A DNA stretch of 64,000 nucleotides from Thainema sp966674685 (GTDB lineage: Bacteria > Cyanobacteriota > Cyanobacteriia > Phormidesmidales > Phormidesmidaceae): NCBI GenBank assembly GCA_966674685.1, contig CBKWJC010000031.1, forward strand, positions 1 through 64,000. Reading direction: 5' to 3'. This document shows, piece after piece, positions 1 through 8,357 of this stretch; the stretch's first letter is position 1; each line of letters starts with the position of its first letter. A program made the position numbers and the translations under genes. The notes below the pieces were generated by a model. The model did no database searches. It saw only the letters and a program-made list of their open reading frames with translations, and had not been told where the DNA came from.

Positions 1-34
1 TCACTGGTTCTCCCACGGGTGCTACTGTGCTTAA

Positions 35-337
35 TCAATTTGCACACCGCTATATATTCAGTGTCCTAATTGCAGATTTGTTGGAGAGAGGTTTATTCAT
101 TCTGATATTCTGAGCAAATGGTATGAGGATGAAGCAACAGCTAACTGGCAGTGCAGGCAATGCGATCGTTCATGGCATGTCTACGATCTGAATATAGGAG
201 ATGGTTTTACGCTTGCTCGATGTGCAATTGATATTTGGCATATTCACTATCGAGAAGCTATTCCCACTCAAAAGCTTTTGAATTTCTTAGGTCAAAAAAC
301 GGGTGGAGAATGGTCATATTTTTATTACAGGATTTAG
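35..337 (+). CDS. Possible small CXXC zinc-ribbon protein, 5' end unclear
   Basis: The open frame of about 100 codons contains CPNC near its beginning and CRQC about 30 residues later, the spacing of a treble-clef or zinc-ribbon fold. It then continues with an aromatic-rich stretch (DIWHIHYRE) and ends at a TAG. A TAA lies immediately upstream in frame and there is no ATG, GTG or TTG before the first cysteine pair. It is therefore an ATT-started gene, the 3' part of a frameshifted gene, or a relic. Frame +3 is open over the first 110 bases, which would fit a frameshift, but I see no recognisable protein there. Function unknown. Confidence 0.3.
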   Translation, partial: SICTPLYIQCPNCRFVGERFIHSDILSKWYEDEATANWQCRQCDRSWHVYDLNIGDGFTLARCAIDIWHIHYREAIPTQKLLNFLGQKTGGEWSYFYYRI

Positions 338-373
338 CTGTATTAGCGCAATCACACGAATCCTAAATCCGCT

Positions 374-946
374 TTAGGATAACTGTTCAATATTGTCGTA
401 GAGGGTTGCGATCGCACATTCAAAATCAATACTTGTAAACTCAATTGTGTCGCCTGCTCGATAAATTTGGGGCACCCATAGGTTGTCAGACCTGCGTTGA
501 AAACGCTCTACTAGAACTTGTTTTTGGTGGATTAGCACGTACTCTTCTAGCTCTGCAATCGTCTTGTAGTGAGAGAACTTTTCACCTCGATCAAACGCTT
601 CAGTAGAGTCAGATAAAACCTCAACAATTAGCTTTGGATGCAGAATAAAGTCTTCGTTTGAAACCCGATCTCGCTCGTCACAGGTCACAGCCAGATCCGA
701 GTAGTAAAACACATTTAGCTCCGGCAGCCGCACCTTCATATCGACGGCATAGGAAATACAGCCCGTGCCCCGCAAATGATTCACCAACAGCGCCGAAAGA
801 TTGCCCGTGATGATCACATGCGCTTTACTGGCTCCAGCCATCGCCACCAGTTGCCCTTGCAGATACTCATGCTTAATCGGGCTGATGCGCTCGATTTCCA
901 GATATTCCTCCGGTGTGAAGTACGCATGGCTGGTGTTGATGGTCAT
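374..946 (-). CDS. Uma2 family endonuclease (DUF820)
   Basis: This 190-residue protein has the layout of the Uma2/DUF820 family, restriction-endonuclease-like PD-(D/E)XK proteins greatly expanded in cyanobacteria. The N-terminus (TPEEYLEIE, then KHEYLQGQLVAMAGAS) is the usual family opening. The active-site strands are visible as YYSDLAVTC followed by HPKLIVEVLSDST, giving the Asp and the E-x-L of the fold. A later Tyr-rich element (KFSHYKTIAELEEYVLI) is also characteristic. The cellular role of the family is not established; they are usually solitary, as here. It ends close behind cobN and is read in the same direction. It is one of three Uma2 genes in this window, and the three are clearly diverged from one another. 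Confidence 0.88.
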   Translation of the reverse strand: MTINTSHAYFTPEEYLEIERISPIKHEYLQGQLVAMAGASKAHVIITGNLSALLVNHLRGTGCISYAVDMKVRLPELNVFYYSDLAVTCDERDRVSNEDFILHPKLIVEVLSDSTEAFDRGEKFSHYKTIAELEEYVLIHQKQVLVERFQRRSDNLWVPQIYRAGDTIEFTSIDFECAIATLYDNIEQLS

Positions 947-993
947 TCTCGGCTCTCCTATTCAGGATGGCTAGAGTCATCATAGTTCACGGG

Positions 994-3900
994 TTACGTC
1001 TTGGCTTCGATGTCGGCTTCGGCTTGATGTGCGATCGCACGTAGCTGTTCCAGCATGTCGGATGGTGCCGATTGCCATAAACCTCGCTGCTCTGCTTCGA
1101 GTAACCGTTCGGCCATATCCCGCAGTGCCCAAGGATTGTGCTGCTGAATAAACTCTTGTACGTGAGGATCGAGCATGTAAGCCTCGGCTAAGCCCTCGTA
1201 CATATAGTCGGCGACGCAGTGAGTGGTGGCATCGTAGGCGAATAGATAGTCCAGCGTTGCCGCCATTTCAAAGGCTCCCTTATAGCCGTGCCGCATGACG
1301 CCGCTGATCCACTTGGGATTGACGACGCGGGAGCGATAGACGCGGGCAATTTCCTCCTGTAAGCGGCGCACTTTGGGATTTTCCGGTTGGGCATGGTCGC
1401 CAAAATAGGTGACGGGATTCTGTCCCTGGGTGGCGCGGACGGCAGCGGTTAAACCACCCTGAAACTGGTAATAATCATCGGAATCGAGCAGGTCGTGTTC
1501 GCGGTTGTCCTGGTTGTGCAGCACAATCTGCATCTGCTGGAGCCGCTGCTGAAACGCTTCCGGGGCCGAGCGGCCTTCGGCTTGGCGACCATAGGCATAG
1601 CTGCTCCAGTTGATATAGGCACGAGCCAGATCTGCGTCATCCGTCCAGTTCTGGGCCTCGATTAAACCCTGGAGTCCAGCTCCGTAGGCTCCTGGTTTCG
1701 AGCCAAAAATGCGAAACCGCGATCGCACTTTGGCCTGTTCTTCACTCAGACCCTGCGCCATCCAGTCCGCTGTTTCCTGCTGAACACGGGCAGCCAGAGG
1801 ATTCATGTCTGCGGGTTCGTCCAGATTGGCCACGGCTTCTACGGCTTGATCAAATAGGTCAATCAAATTGGGAAAGGCATCGCGAAAGAAACCGGAAATC
1901 CGCAGCGTTACGTCTACGCGGGGTCGTCCCAAGATCGCCAGCGGCAAAATCTCGAAGTCTACCACTCGCCGCGACGGGCCATCCCAAACGGGCTGCACAC
2001 CGAGCAGCGCAAGAGCCTCAGCCCAGTCGTCGCCACCTGTTCGCATGGTGGACGTGCCCCAGACGGAAAGACCCAGGGTTTTCGGATATTCGCCCTGCTC
2101 CTGGAGGTAGCGCGTAATCAACACCTCGGCAGCTTTGCGACCAACTGACCAAGCGCTCTCGGTGGGAATGGCGCGAATGTCCACTGAGTAAAGGTTGCGT
2201 CCGGTGGGCAGCACCTCTGGGCGACCGCGCGTTGGCGCACCGGAGGGGCCACTAGGGATGTACTCACCGCTGAGTCCCCGAAGCAGCTGGGTGATTTCCT
2301 GACGAGTCTGCTGAAGTGCGGGCAAAAGGTAAGCCGCGATCCACTGAAGCTCTTGCGCCAGAGATCCCCCTAAATCCCCCTTAATAAGGAGGAACTTTGA
2401 GCCATTTCCCCCCTTTTTAAGGGGGGCTAGGGGGGATCGAGCAGCAATTTGGCGGTTTTCTAAATCGCCGCTCAGTGTAGATCCCCCTAAATCCCCCTTA
2501 TTAAGGGGGACTTGCAGGTTATTTGCTTCGGTTTCACGCTGAGGTTCGCCCTCATCCCCCAGCCCCTTCTCCCTAGGGAGAAGGGGAGCCGGAGAATCAT
2601 GTTTTCTTGCCTCCCCCTCGCCCCGTGGGAGAGGGGGACTGAGGGGGTGAGGGCCAGAGGTGTTGGTCTGCTCTTCCAATAAACCCTCTATCAGCCGCGC
2701 GGCTTCTATCTCCAACTGCTCCACCACGTCGCCCACCGTGCGGCAGAGTGCTCCATTCAGCGTCACGCTCGGCTCTAGCACCTCGCCGAAATCCTGCGTG
2801 AGTGGATCAATATCTAAATTCCAGGACTGCGCGATCGCACGGGTCAACCCCACTCGTTTGCCAGAGGGGGCGCGGGCAATGGCAATGATTAAATCGCGCA
2901 ACTGCCGTCCCTGGGGACACTGGCCATAAATATGTAGACCATCGCGAATTTGGGCTTCTTTGAGTTCGCAGAGATAGCCGTCAAGCTGCGTCAGGAGTGT
3001 GGCAGTATCGGCGGGATCATCAGTCGGGTTCGACACCTCTGATAATAGATGTTCCGTGGTGACGAGGGTAAGAATGCGATCGCGAATTAACCCCAAACGT
3101 GATGGATCGAGCGTCTGGGCTTCGTAATACTCGTCTACCAACTGTTCCAACTGCTCCAGCGGGCCATAGAGTTCGGCTCGCGTCAGTGGTGGCGTCAGGT
3201 GGTCAAGAATGACCGCTTGGGCGCGGCGCTTGGCTTGGGAGCCTTCGCCGGGGTCGTTGACAATAAATGGGTACAGATGGGGCAGGGCACCGAGTGCCAC
3301 TTCGGGATAGCAGTTTTCAGATAGGGCGATACTCTTGCCCGGTAGCCATTCCAGGTTGCCGTGCTTGCCGACGTGGACAATGGCCTGCGTGCCGAAGTGG
3401 TGGCGTACCCAGTGGTAAAACGCCAGATAGGTGTGGGGCGGTTCCAGATCCGGGGCGTGGTAGTTGAGCGATGGGTCGAGGTCATAGCCACGCGCGGGCT
3501 GAATGCCGACAAAGACGTTGCCCAAGTGGATACCGGGAACAGGAAAGACGGGCGAATCGGTACCTTCTAACTGAACGGCATATTGAGCCGGATCACCCCA
3601 GCGATCGCAGATTCCCTGTTGAGCGGATTGGGGTATTTGCGAGAAGTAAGCTTGGTAATCTGTGATCGCAACCTGCTGTCCCTTGCGTCTACCTGCCTGC
3701 CAGAGCGCTCGACTTTCGGCGTCGTTGGTCACTCCAGCGGTTAAGCGCTGAATCAGGTCTGCGGTAGACGTGGGGATCTCGGCATCAAGCGTGTAGCCTG
3801 CTTTCTGTAAGGCTTTGAGGATTTCTAGACAACTGGCGGGCGTGTCCAGGCCGACACCGTTGGCGAGGCGACCATCGCGGGTGGGATAGTTGGCCAGGAT

Positions 3901-5259
3901 GAGGGCAATTTTGCGATCGCAAACCGGAGTCTGCCGCAGCTTCACCCAGTTCAGCGCCAGATCGGCCACGAACTGCACCCGGTTGGCCAGTGGTTCATAG
4001 CCAACAATATCGGTTTCCAGGGCTTCACTGCGACCTTGGACAGCTTTGAAGGAGACAGCACGAGTGATAATTCGCCCGTCTACTTCCGGCAGCGCCACAT
4101 TCATGGCCGTATCGCGAGGAGATAAACCTTGGGTTTGCGCCTGCCACTGATCGAGTGTGCCGCCGCTGAAGATGGTTTGCAAAACGGGCACATTCAACTG
4201 TCGCCAGAGATCTAAATTGGGCGACTCGTCCTGGAGCTGGGCAACGGAGAAGCTGGTGGCGTTGAGTAAGACCTGAATCGGCTCAGCATCCTTGGGCTGG
4301 AAGAGCTGTAGCAGTTCGTCCTGTACGTCCAAATCACGGGGCGATGAGACAAAAATGGGCACAGGTTCCAGCCCGCGTTCAATCAGCGCAGCGCAGAGAG
4401 CATCGACGGGCGCGGTGTTGCCTGCTAAATAGTGGGCGCGGTAGAACAGAATGCCGACTTTGGCGGCGGGGGTGACCCTCACCCTAAATCCCTCTCCCTC
4501 AGGGAGAGGGACTTCCGGAGTAGTCTCAATACACGATTCTTTTGGTATCTGGCTCCCTTCTCCCCGTGGGAGAAGGGCTGGGGATGAGGGCGCAACATCG
4601 GTCACTGCCCTCACCCTAAATCCCTCTCCCTCATGGAGAGGGACTTCCGGAATGCTCTCCTGCTCTGCAATCCGGCTCCCTTCTCCCCGTGGGAGAAGGG
4701 CTGGGGATGAGGGCACATAGCGCCCCACTTTGGGAATTGCCTGAGGCGATGGTGGCTGATAGTTTGTCCCCAGTCCCAAATCCGCTAGGTATAGCAGCGC
4801 CGATCGCATATTCTCCAAACCGCTTTCTGTAAAGTAGCGCCAGATGCGATTCGCTTGGCTGAGCGGCACAGTCGAGTGACTCATCAGATCCGGATCAGGG
4901 CGATCGTCCCCCGGTAGCACCACCAGCTTGGCTCCGGTACGCGTCACCGTGTCCTTGAGGACTTCTAGGCCGTAGCTCCAGTAGGTACGTCCACCCAGCA
5001 GCCGCAGAACGATGATCTGAGCCGCTTCCAGAACGTCTTCGGCGTAGGTGTCAATCGTTAATTGTTGTTGAAGATTGAGCAGGCTGGTGGTGCGGAGGGT
5101 GGGGAAATCGCCAGGAAGCTGAGGCAGTATGCGTGCCAGCAGTTGAATCTCGGTGTCGGCAGCGGTCAAAATTGCGATCGCAGCCGGAGTTTGGTCAATA
5201 AAAACGACGCCCTCTTGGTCGGGATTCCATCCACCGGGAGTTGCGGCAATACGATGCAT
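994..5259 (-). CDS. cobN: Cobaltochelatase subunit CobN, with repeat-derived insertions
   Basis: CobN is the large subunit of the ATP-dependent chelatase that inserts cobalt into hydrogenobyrinic acid a,c-diamide in cobalamin synthesis. It is a paralogue of magnesium chelatase ChlH. Recognisable features are RLLGGRTYWSYGLE and the PGDDRPDPDL block near the N-terminus, the ANYPTRDGRLANGVGLDTP region, and HVGKHGNLEWLPGKS in the middle. Towards the C-terminus are VSVWGTSTMRTGG-like and RVDVTLRISGFFRDAFPN. No cobS/cobT lies nearby; in cyanobacteria ChlI/ChlD are possible partners, which is inference. At 1,421 residues it is longer than the roughly 1,200-1,300 usual for the family. The excess is two low-complexity inserts (residues about 183-262 and 869-966) encoded by dispersed repeats, both keeping the frame. 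No cobalamin riboswitch is apparent upstream. Confidence 0.93.
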   Translation of the reverse strand: MHRIAATPGGWNPDQEGVVFIDQTPAAIAILTAADTEIQLLARILPQLPGDFPTLRTTSLLNLQQQLTIDTYAEDVLEAAQIIVLRLLGGRTYWSYGLEVLKDTVTRTGAKLVVLPGDDRPDPDLMSHSTVPLSQANRIWRYFTESGLENMRSALLYLADLGLGTNYQPPSPQAIPKVGRYVPSSPALLPRGEGSRIAEQESIPEVPLHEGEGFRVRAVTDVAPSSPALLPRGEGSQIPKESCIETTPEVPLPEGEGFRVRVTPAAKVGILFYRAHYLAGNTAPVDALCAALIERGLEPVPIFVSSPRDLDVQDELLQLFQPKDAEPIQVLLNATSFSVAQLQDESPNLDLWRQLNVPVLQTIFSGGTLDQWQAQTQGLSPRDTAMNVALPEVDGRIITRAVSFKAVQGRSEALETDIVGYEPLANRVQFVADLALNWVKLRQTPVCDRKIALILANYPTRDGRLANGVGLDTPASCLEILKALQKAGYTLDAEIPTSTADLIQRLTAGVTNDAESRALWQAGRRKGQQVAITDYQAYFSQIPQSAQQGICDRWGDPAQYAVQLEGTDSPVFPVPGIHLGNVFVGIQPARGYDLDPSLNYHAPDLEPPHTYLAFYHWVRHHFGTQAIVHVGKHGNLEWLPGKSIALSENCYPEVALGALPHLYPFIVNDPGEGSQAKRRAQAVILDHLTPPLTRAELYGPLEQLEQLVDEYYEAQTLDPSRLGLIRDRILTLVTTEHLLSEVSNPTDDPADTATLLTQLDGYLCELKEAQIRDGLHIYGQCPQGRQLRDLIIAIARAPSGKRVGLTRAIAQSWNLDIDPLTQDFGEVLEPSVTLNGALCRTVGDVVEQLEIEAARLIEGLLEEQTNTSGPHPLSPPLPRGEGEARKHDSPAPLLPREKGLGDEGEPQRETEANNLQVPLNKGDLGGSTLSGDLENRQIAARSPLAPLKKGGNGSKFLLIKGDLGGSLAQELQWIAAYLLPALQQTRQEITQLLRGLSGEYIPSGPSGAPTRGRPEVLPTGRNLYSVDIRAIPTESAWSVGRKAAEVLITRYLQEQGEYPKTLGLSVWGTSTMRTGGDDWAEALALLGVQPVWDGPSRRVVDFEILPLAILGRPRVDVTLRISGFFRDAFPNLIDLFDQAVEAVANLDEPADMNPLAARVQQETADWMAQGLSEEQAKVRSRFRIFGSKPGAYGAGLQGLIEAQNWTDDADLARAYINWSSYAYGRQAEGRSAPEAFQQRLQQMQIVLHNQDNREHDLLDSDDYYQFQGGLTAAVRATQGQNPVTYFGDHAQPENPKVRRLQEEIARVYRSRVVNPKWISGVMRHGYKGAFEMAATLDYLFAYDATTHCVADYMYEGLAEAYMLDPHVQEFIQQHNPWALRDMAERLLEAEQRGLWQSAPSDMLEQLRAIAHQAEADIEAKT
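2363..2655. repeat. Cluster of dispersed cyanobacterial repeats inside cobN (middle block)
   Basis: Two repeat types are interleaved. One is GATCCCCCTAAATCCCCCTT with its facing partner ending in AAGGGGGGCTAGGGGGGATC, present as one full and one partial copy. The other is CCCTCATCCCC-AGCCCCTTCTCCC / GGGAGAAGGGGAGCCGG, followed by CCCCGTGGGAGAGGGGGACTGAGGGGGTGAGGG. Such units are normally intergenic in cyanobacteria. Here they are translated as proline/glycine/lysine-rich peptide (for example SPLAPLKKGG and KGDLGGS) without a stop or frameshift, adding about 98 residues to CobN. Confidence 0.85.
4476..4714. repeat. Two tandem copies of the CCCTCACCCTAAATCCCTCTCCC repeat inside cobN (N-terminal block)
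   Basis: Two copies about 132 bases apart (exactly 44 codons) each run from CCCTCACCCTAAATCCCTCT through a facing GAGAGGGACTTCCGGA. A variable spacer follows, then GGCTCCCTTCTCCCCGTGGG and AGAAGGGCTGGGGATGAGGG. They are decoded on the minus strand as PSSPALLPRGEGS...EVPLxEGEGFRVR, twice. The same unit occurs between genes at 26498-26586, so it is a mobile or dispersed repeat rather than CobN sequence. Confidence 0.88.
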
Positions 5260-5538
5260 TGGGGATTTCCTTACGATTCAATACGAGCGGTTCAATAAAA
5301 GTGAAGGAACGCTGATCTTCTATTAGATCCAGAAAACGGGCAAGATAACATGAGGTTCTAGGTTGATTTCAGGGATGTCCTCAAACCTGACTTCAAGTCG
5401 TAGACCTCTATCGCTAAACCATTTACGCTTTAAAGCATTCGCTTTCAAACATTTGCTTTAATCAGGCGCTTTAATCCTTTACTTTTATCAGACGCTCTAT
5501 GCAATCAGTCGCGCTGTGTTGCCATCACTGTCTAAGTC

Positions 5539-8067
5539 ATGCCTAGTTCTTCCGCGTCAACACTGTATCGGGTTTTGCCGCAGGCTGTATTGCGTCAGGT
5601 GCAGCAGCTTTTGGTGCAAATGCAAAGCGAGATTCCTGCATCCTGTTTAATCACTCAGCAAGATGTGCGAGTCTCTTCAGGACGACAAAGCCGAACGCAG
5701 TTGCCTTCGGATGTTCAAACCAGTACCCAAGTCAGCGATCCGTCTTTTGTTTTACTGCTGTCGCCATCGTTTCGGGTACTGCTAGAGTGGACTGCTGACC
5801 AGCCTATGGTTGATTCTAATCCAGAGCCGCCCAGTGCTTTAGACAACTATCAGGTTTCACTGTGCTTTGACCCAGTTGCGATCGCGCAGTTTGTGACTGA
5901 CATCGTACAGCAGAGCCAGCTCTCACCAGATAGCGAACTAGATCAACAGCTCATGTCCTATCAGCAAGCGGGAGCGCCCAACGATCCCGTCCTCCAGAGT
6001 GACTTTACTCTGCGGCTCCTGGCTGAAATGGAATCCACCTATACGGCTCAGCCTACCGCAGATGCTGTCAATGCAGCCAATTCAGCCAACGGGTCAGTCA
6101 ACCCCAACGATTGGGATGATCCGCCCCTAGCCTGCCGCCCCTACCAAGTTGCCCTGATGAAAGAAATTGAGCAGGGACTCCTGCTAGGTCGAGTCGCGAA
6201 TCAGATCCGCCAAAGTTTAGATTTAAACGAAATTCTACAAGCGGCAGTTGAGCAGGTGCGACAACTGCTCCAGGTCGATCGGCTGGTGATTTATCAGCTA
6301 GATTTGACCGACCAGTCTGCTTCCTGGGCGACGACTCCAACCCAGCCATCGTCGCAGGATGCCTCACCCATTAATCCGATCTCGCTCAATGGGTCATCCC
6401 CGGCTCCAATCCCGGCGGCATCCATGACTAGTGCTAAGCGGGCAAAGCGCGGACAACCCTCTGCCCAGATTGACATTCGCCATGCCGAAAAAACGGGATA
6501 TGTGGCCTATGAATCCAAGGTTTCGGAGCAAGTGGTTTCTGTATTAAACGTCACGGAGCAGCGCTGCTTTCTCGACCTTCATGCTCGACAGGTAAAGTAT
6601 CAGGCTGGGCAAGTGACCGCCATTGCCGATATTGAAACGGCCTATGCCGAATTGCCCTGTCTGCGCGATTTTCTGCGGCAGGCTCAGATTCGCTCGAAGC
6701 TGATTGCCCCAATTGTTGTGCAGGAGCAGCTCTGGGGCTTGGTGATCGCCCATCAGTGCTTTGAACAGCGCCAGTGGACCCCCCAGGAAGAAACCTTCAT
6801 GCAGTTGATTGCCGATCAGCTTGCGATCGCAATTCGACAAGCTCGCCTCTACTCCCAGCTTCAGCAGCAGAAGCAAACTCTGGAACAGCGGGTAATTGAA
6901 CGGACGCAGGATCTGCACGATGCCCTCTTGGCCGCCCAAGCTGCCGATGCCGCCAAGAGTGAATTTCTTGCCACCATGAGTCACGAGTTACGCACGCCAC
7001 TCACCTGCGTGATTGGCATGTCTGCCACTCTGCTGCGCTGGTCATTTGGCGAACTCAATCCCCGTCAGCGCAGCTACATCCAAACCATTCACGACAGCGG
7101 TGAACGGCTGCTGGACTTGATCAACGACATTTTGGATATGTCGCAAATCGAGGCAGGCCGGATTATTCTCGATATCCAGCAGTGCTCGATTGGGGCACTG
7201 GTTTCCCGCGTGATGCAAAGTGTGCAAAAACAGGCTGAACACAATCAGGTGCAGCTTGAGTGCAATCTCAACGTAAAACCTGATCAAGACTTGTTTTCTG
7301 CCGATCCGCGTCGGCTCCAGCAAATTTTGCTCAACCTGCTGACCAACGCGATTAAGTTTACTCCAGCAGAGGGAACGGTTAACCTCAACGTGCGTTTAGA
7401 GAAAGAAACGGCTGTTTTCCAAGTCGAAGACACGGGGATTGGCATTTCGGCGGAGCAGCAACCGTTTCTCTTTCGTAAATTTCAGCAGCTCGACTCCTCC
7501 CGCCAGCGCAGCTACGAGGGTACTGGACTAGGACTGGCCTTGACGAAGCAACTGGTCGATCTGCACGGTGGCAGTCTGGATGTGAAATCTCAAGTTGGCG
7601 TGGGTTCGGTGTTTACCGTGCGGATTCCCACTCAGCCCCACAGCGCAGCAGCCAAAGCCAACAACAACAACCCAGAAGTGCTGCCGCTGACGCAGCGCGT
7701 TCTCCTGTTTGAGGAAGATGAAGATGCCGCCAATGTGATTTGCGACATGCTGATGGCAGCGGGGCATCAGGTGATTTGGATGATGGATGGTGACGCAGCG
7801 GTTGAGCAGGTGAAGCTGATGGAGCCAGCGCTGGTCATGGTCGGCATGGATCTGGCCAATGCTGACCGCTGCCAGCTCATTCACCAGTTCCGGCAGACGG
7901 CTGATCAGTTTTCCCTCAAAATTCTGGCAATCATGGCAGACGGTTCAACCGACCTTTGCCAGCAGTGCATCAATGCAGGTGCCGACGACTGCATTATCAA
8001 GCCCGTGCGACCCAGACGACTGCTGGAGAAAATAGACAAGCTCTTTTATTCAACCTCTGTGACTTGA
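5539..8067 (+). CDS. GAF-domain hybrid sensor histidine kinase with degenerate receiver
   Basis: Soluble 842-residue kinase. Residues about 1-200 are a cyanobacterial N-terminal region of unknown role. Residues 212-440 form a GAF domain of the type found in light and redox kinases (RCFLDLHARQ, CLRDFLRQAQIRSKLIAPI, LWGLVIAHQC), interrupted by a Ser/Pro-rich insert near 265-305. A helix leads to the HisKA box FLATMSHELRTPL with phospho-acceptor His482. The ATPase domain has the N-box LTNAIKFTP, G1 DTGIGIS and G2 GTGLGLAL. The C-terminal domain (720-836) is receiver-like, with acidic residues EEDED and Lys821 in KPVRP. At the phospho-acceptor position the sequence reads LVMVGMDLAN, so Gly769 replaces Asp. 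It is therefore probably a pseudo-receiver. It is divergent from cobN, with 279 bases between the genes. Confidence 0.92.
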   Translation: MPSSSASTLYRVLPQAVLRQVQQLLVQMQSEIPASCLITQQDVRVSSGRQSRTQLPSDVQTSTQVSDPSFVLLLSPSFRVLLEWTADQPMVDSNPEPPSALDNYQVSLCFDPVAIAQFVTDIVQQSQLSPDSELDQQLMSYQQAGAPNDPVLQSDFTLRLLAEMESTYTAQPTADAVNAANSANGSVNPNDWDDPPLACRPYQVALMKEIEQGLLLGRVANQIRQSLDLNEILQAAVEQVRQLLQVDRLVIYQLDLTDQSASWATTPTQPSSQDASPINPISLNGSSPAPIPAASMTSAKRAKRGQPSAQIDIRHAEKTGYVAYESKVSEQVVSVLNVTEQRCFLDLHARQVKYQAGQVTAIADIETAYAELPCLRDFLRQAQIRSKLIAPIVVQEQLWGLVIAHQCFEQRQWTPQEETFMQLIADQLAIAIRQARLYSQLQQQKQTLEQRVIERTQDLHDALLAAQAADAAKSEFLATMSHELRTPLTCVIGMSATLLRWSFGELNPRQRSYIQTIHDSGERLLDLINDILDMSQIEAGRIILDIQQCSIGALVSRVMQSVQKQAEHNQVQLECNLNVKPDQDLFSADPRRLQQILLNLLTNAIKFTPAEGTVNLNVRLEKETAVFQVEDTGIGISAEQQPFLFRKFQQLDSSRQRSYEGTGLGLALTKQLVDLHGGSLDVKSQVGVGSVFTVRIPTQPHSAAAKANNNNPEVLPLTQRVLLFEEDEDAANVICDMLMAAGHQVIWMMDGDAAVEQVKLMEPALVMVGMDLANADRCQLIHQFRQTADQFSLKILAIMADGSTDLCQQCINAGADDCIIKPVRPRRLLEKIDKLFYSTSVT

Positions 8068-8089
8068 TTGTGACTTGAGGATTATGCAT

Positions 8090-8130
8090 GGGCGTTTTGA
8101 AGTGCGGCTTTACCGCCCCTCAAAACGCCC
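8090..8130 (+). terminator. Hairpin after the hybrid kinase gene
   Basis: GGGCGTTTTGA pairs with TCAAAACGCCC around an inner GCGG/CCGC stem, 22 bases after the kinase stop codon. There is no clear T-run, so termination is inferred from position and stem strength. Confidence 0.5.
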
Positions 8131-8153
8131 TAACTCATCTGACGATGCTGTAA

Positions 8154-8210
8154 AAACCCAAAAGTATTTTTTGCCGCCGCATCGCGGCGGCAAAAAATAC
8201 TTTTGGGTTT
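8154..8210. repeat. Perfect 27-bp inverted repeat, 3-base loop
   Basis: The left arm begins AAACCCAAAAGTATTTTTTG and ends in GCCGCCGC. The right arm at 8184-8210 is its exact complement, and the loop is ATC. It lies just after the kinase terminator and before the epimerase gene. It may act as a bidirectional terminator, and it belongs to a set of similar palindromes in this window whose outer ends read AACCCA/TGGGTT. Confidence 0.9.
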
Positions 8211-8357
8211 GGGTAAGGTGCTTTTTGCGATCGCAGATTTCAGCGTTCTCATCCATGTGGTTTGTGCAAGTAGCAGACAATACTTACACTAGGGAAACTC
8301 ATGTGCATTACCGGGTACGTTCATACCCCCTTTGCTGTTGGAGAGCAAATTAACCTT

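Noticed and set aside
4451..4720. Plus-strand 89-codon frame opposite cobN
   Set aside because: It is the complement of the repeat insertion and has only proline/glycine-rich repeat-encoded peptide.
5260..5538. Cobalamin riboswitch before cobN
   Set aside because: No B12-box-like or receptor-core sequence is visible in the 279-base divergent region.
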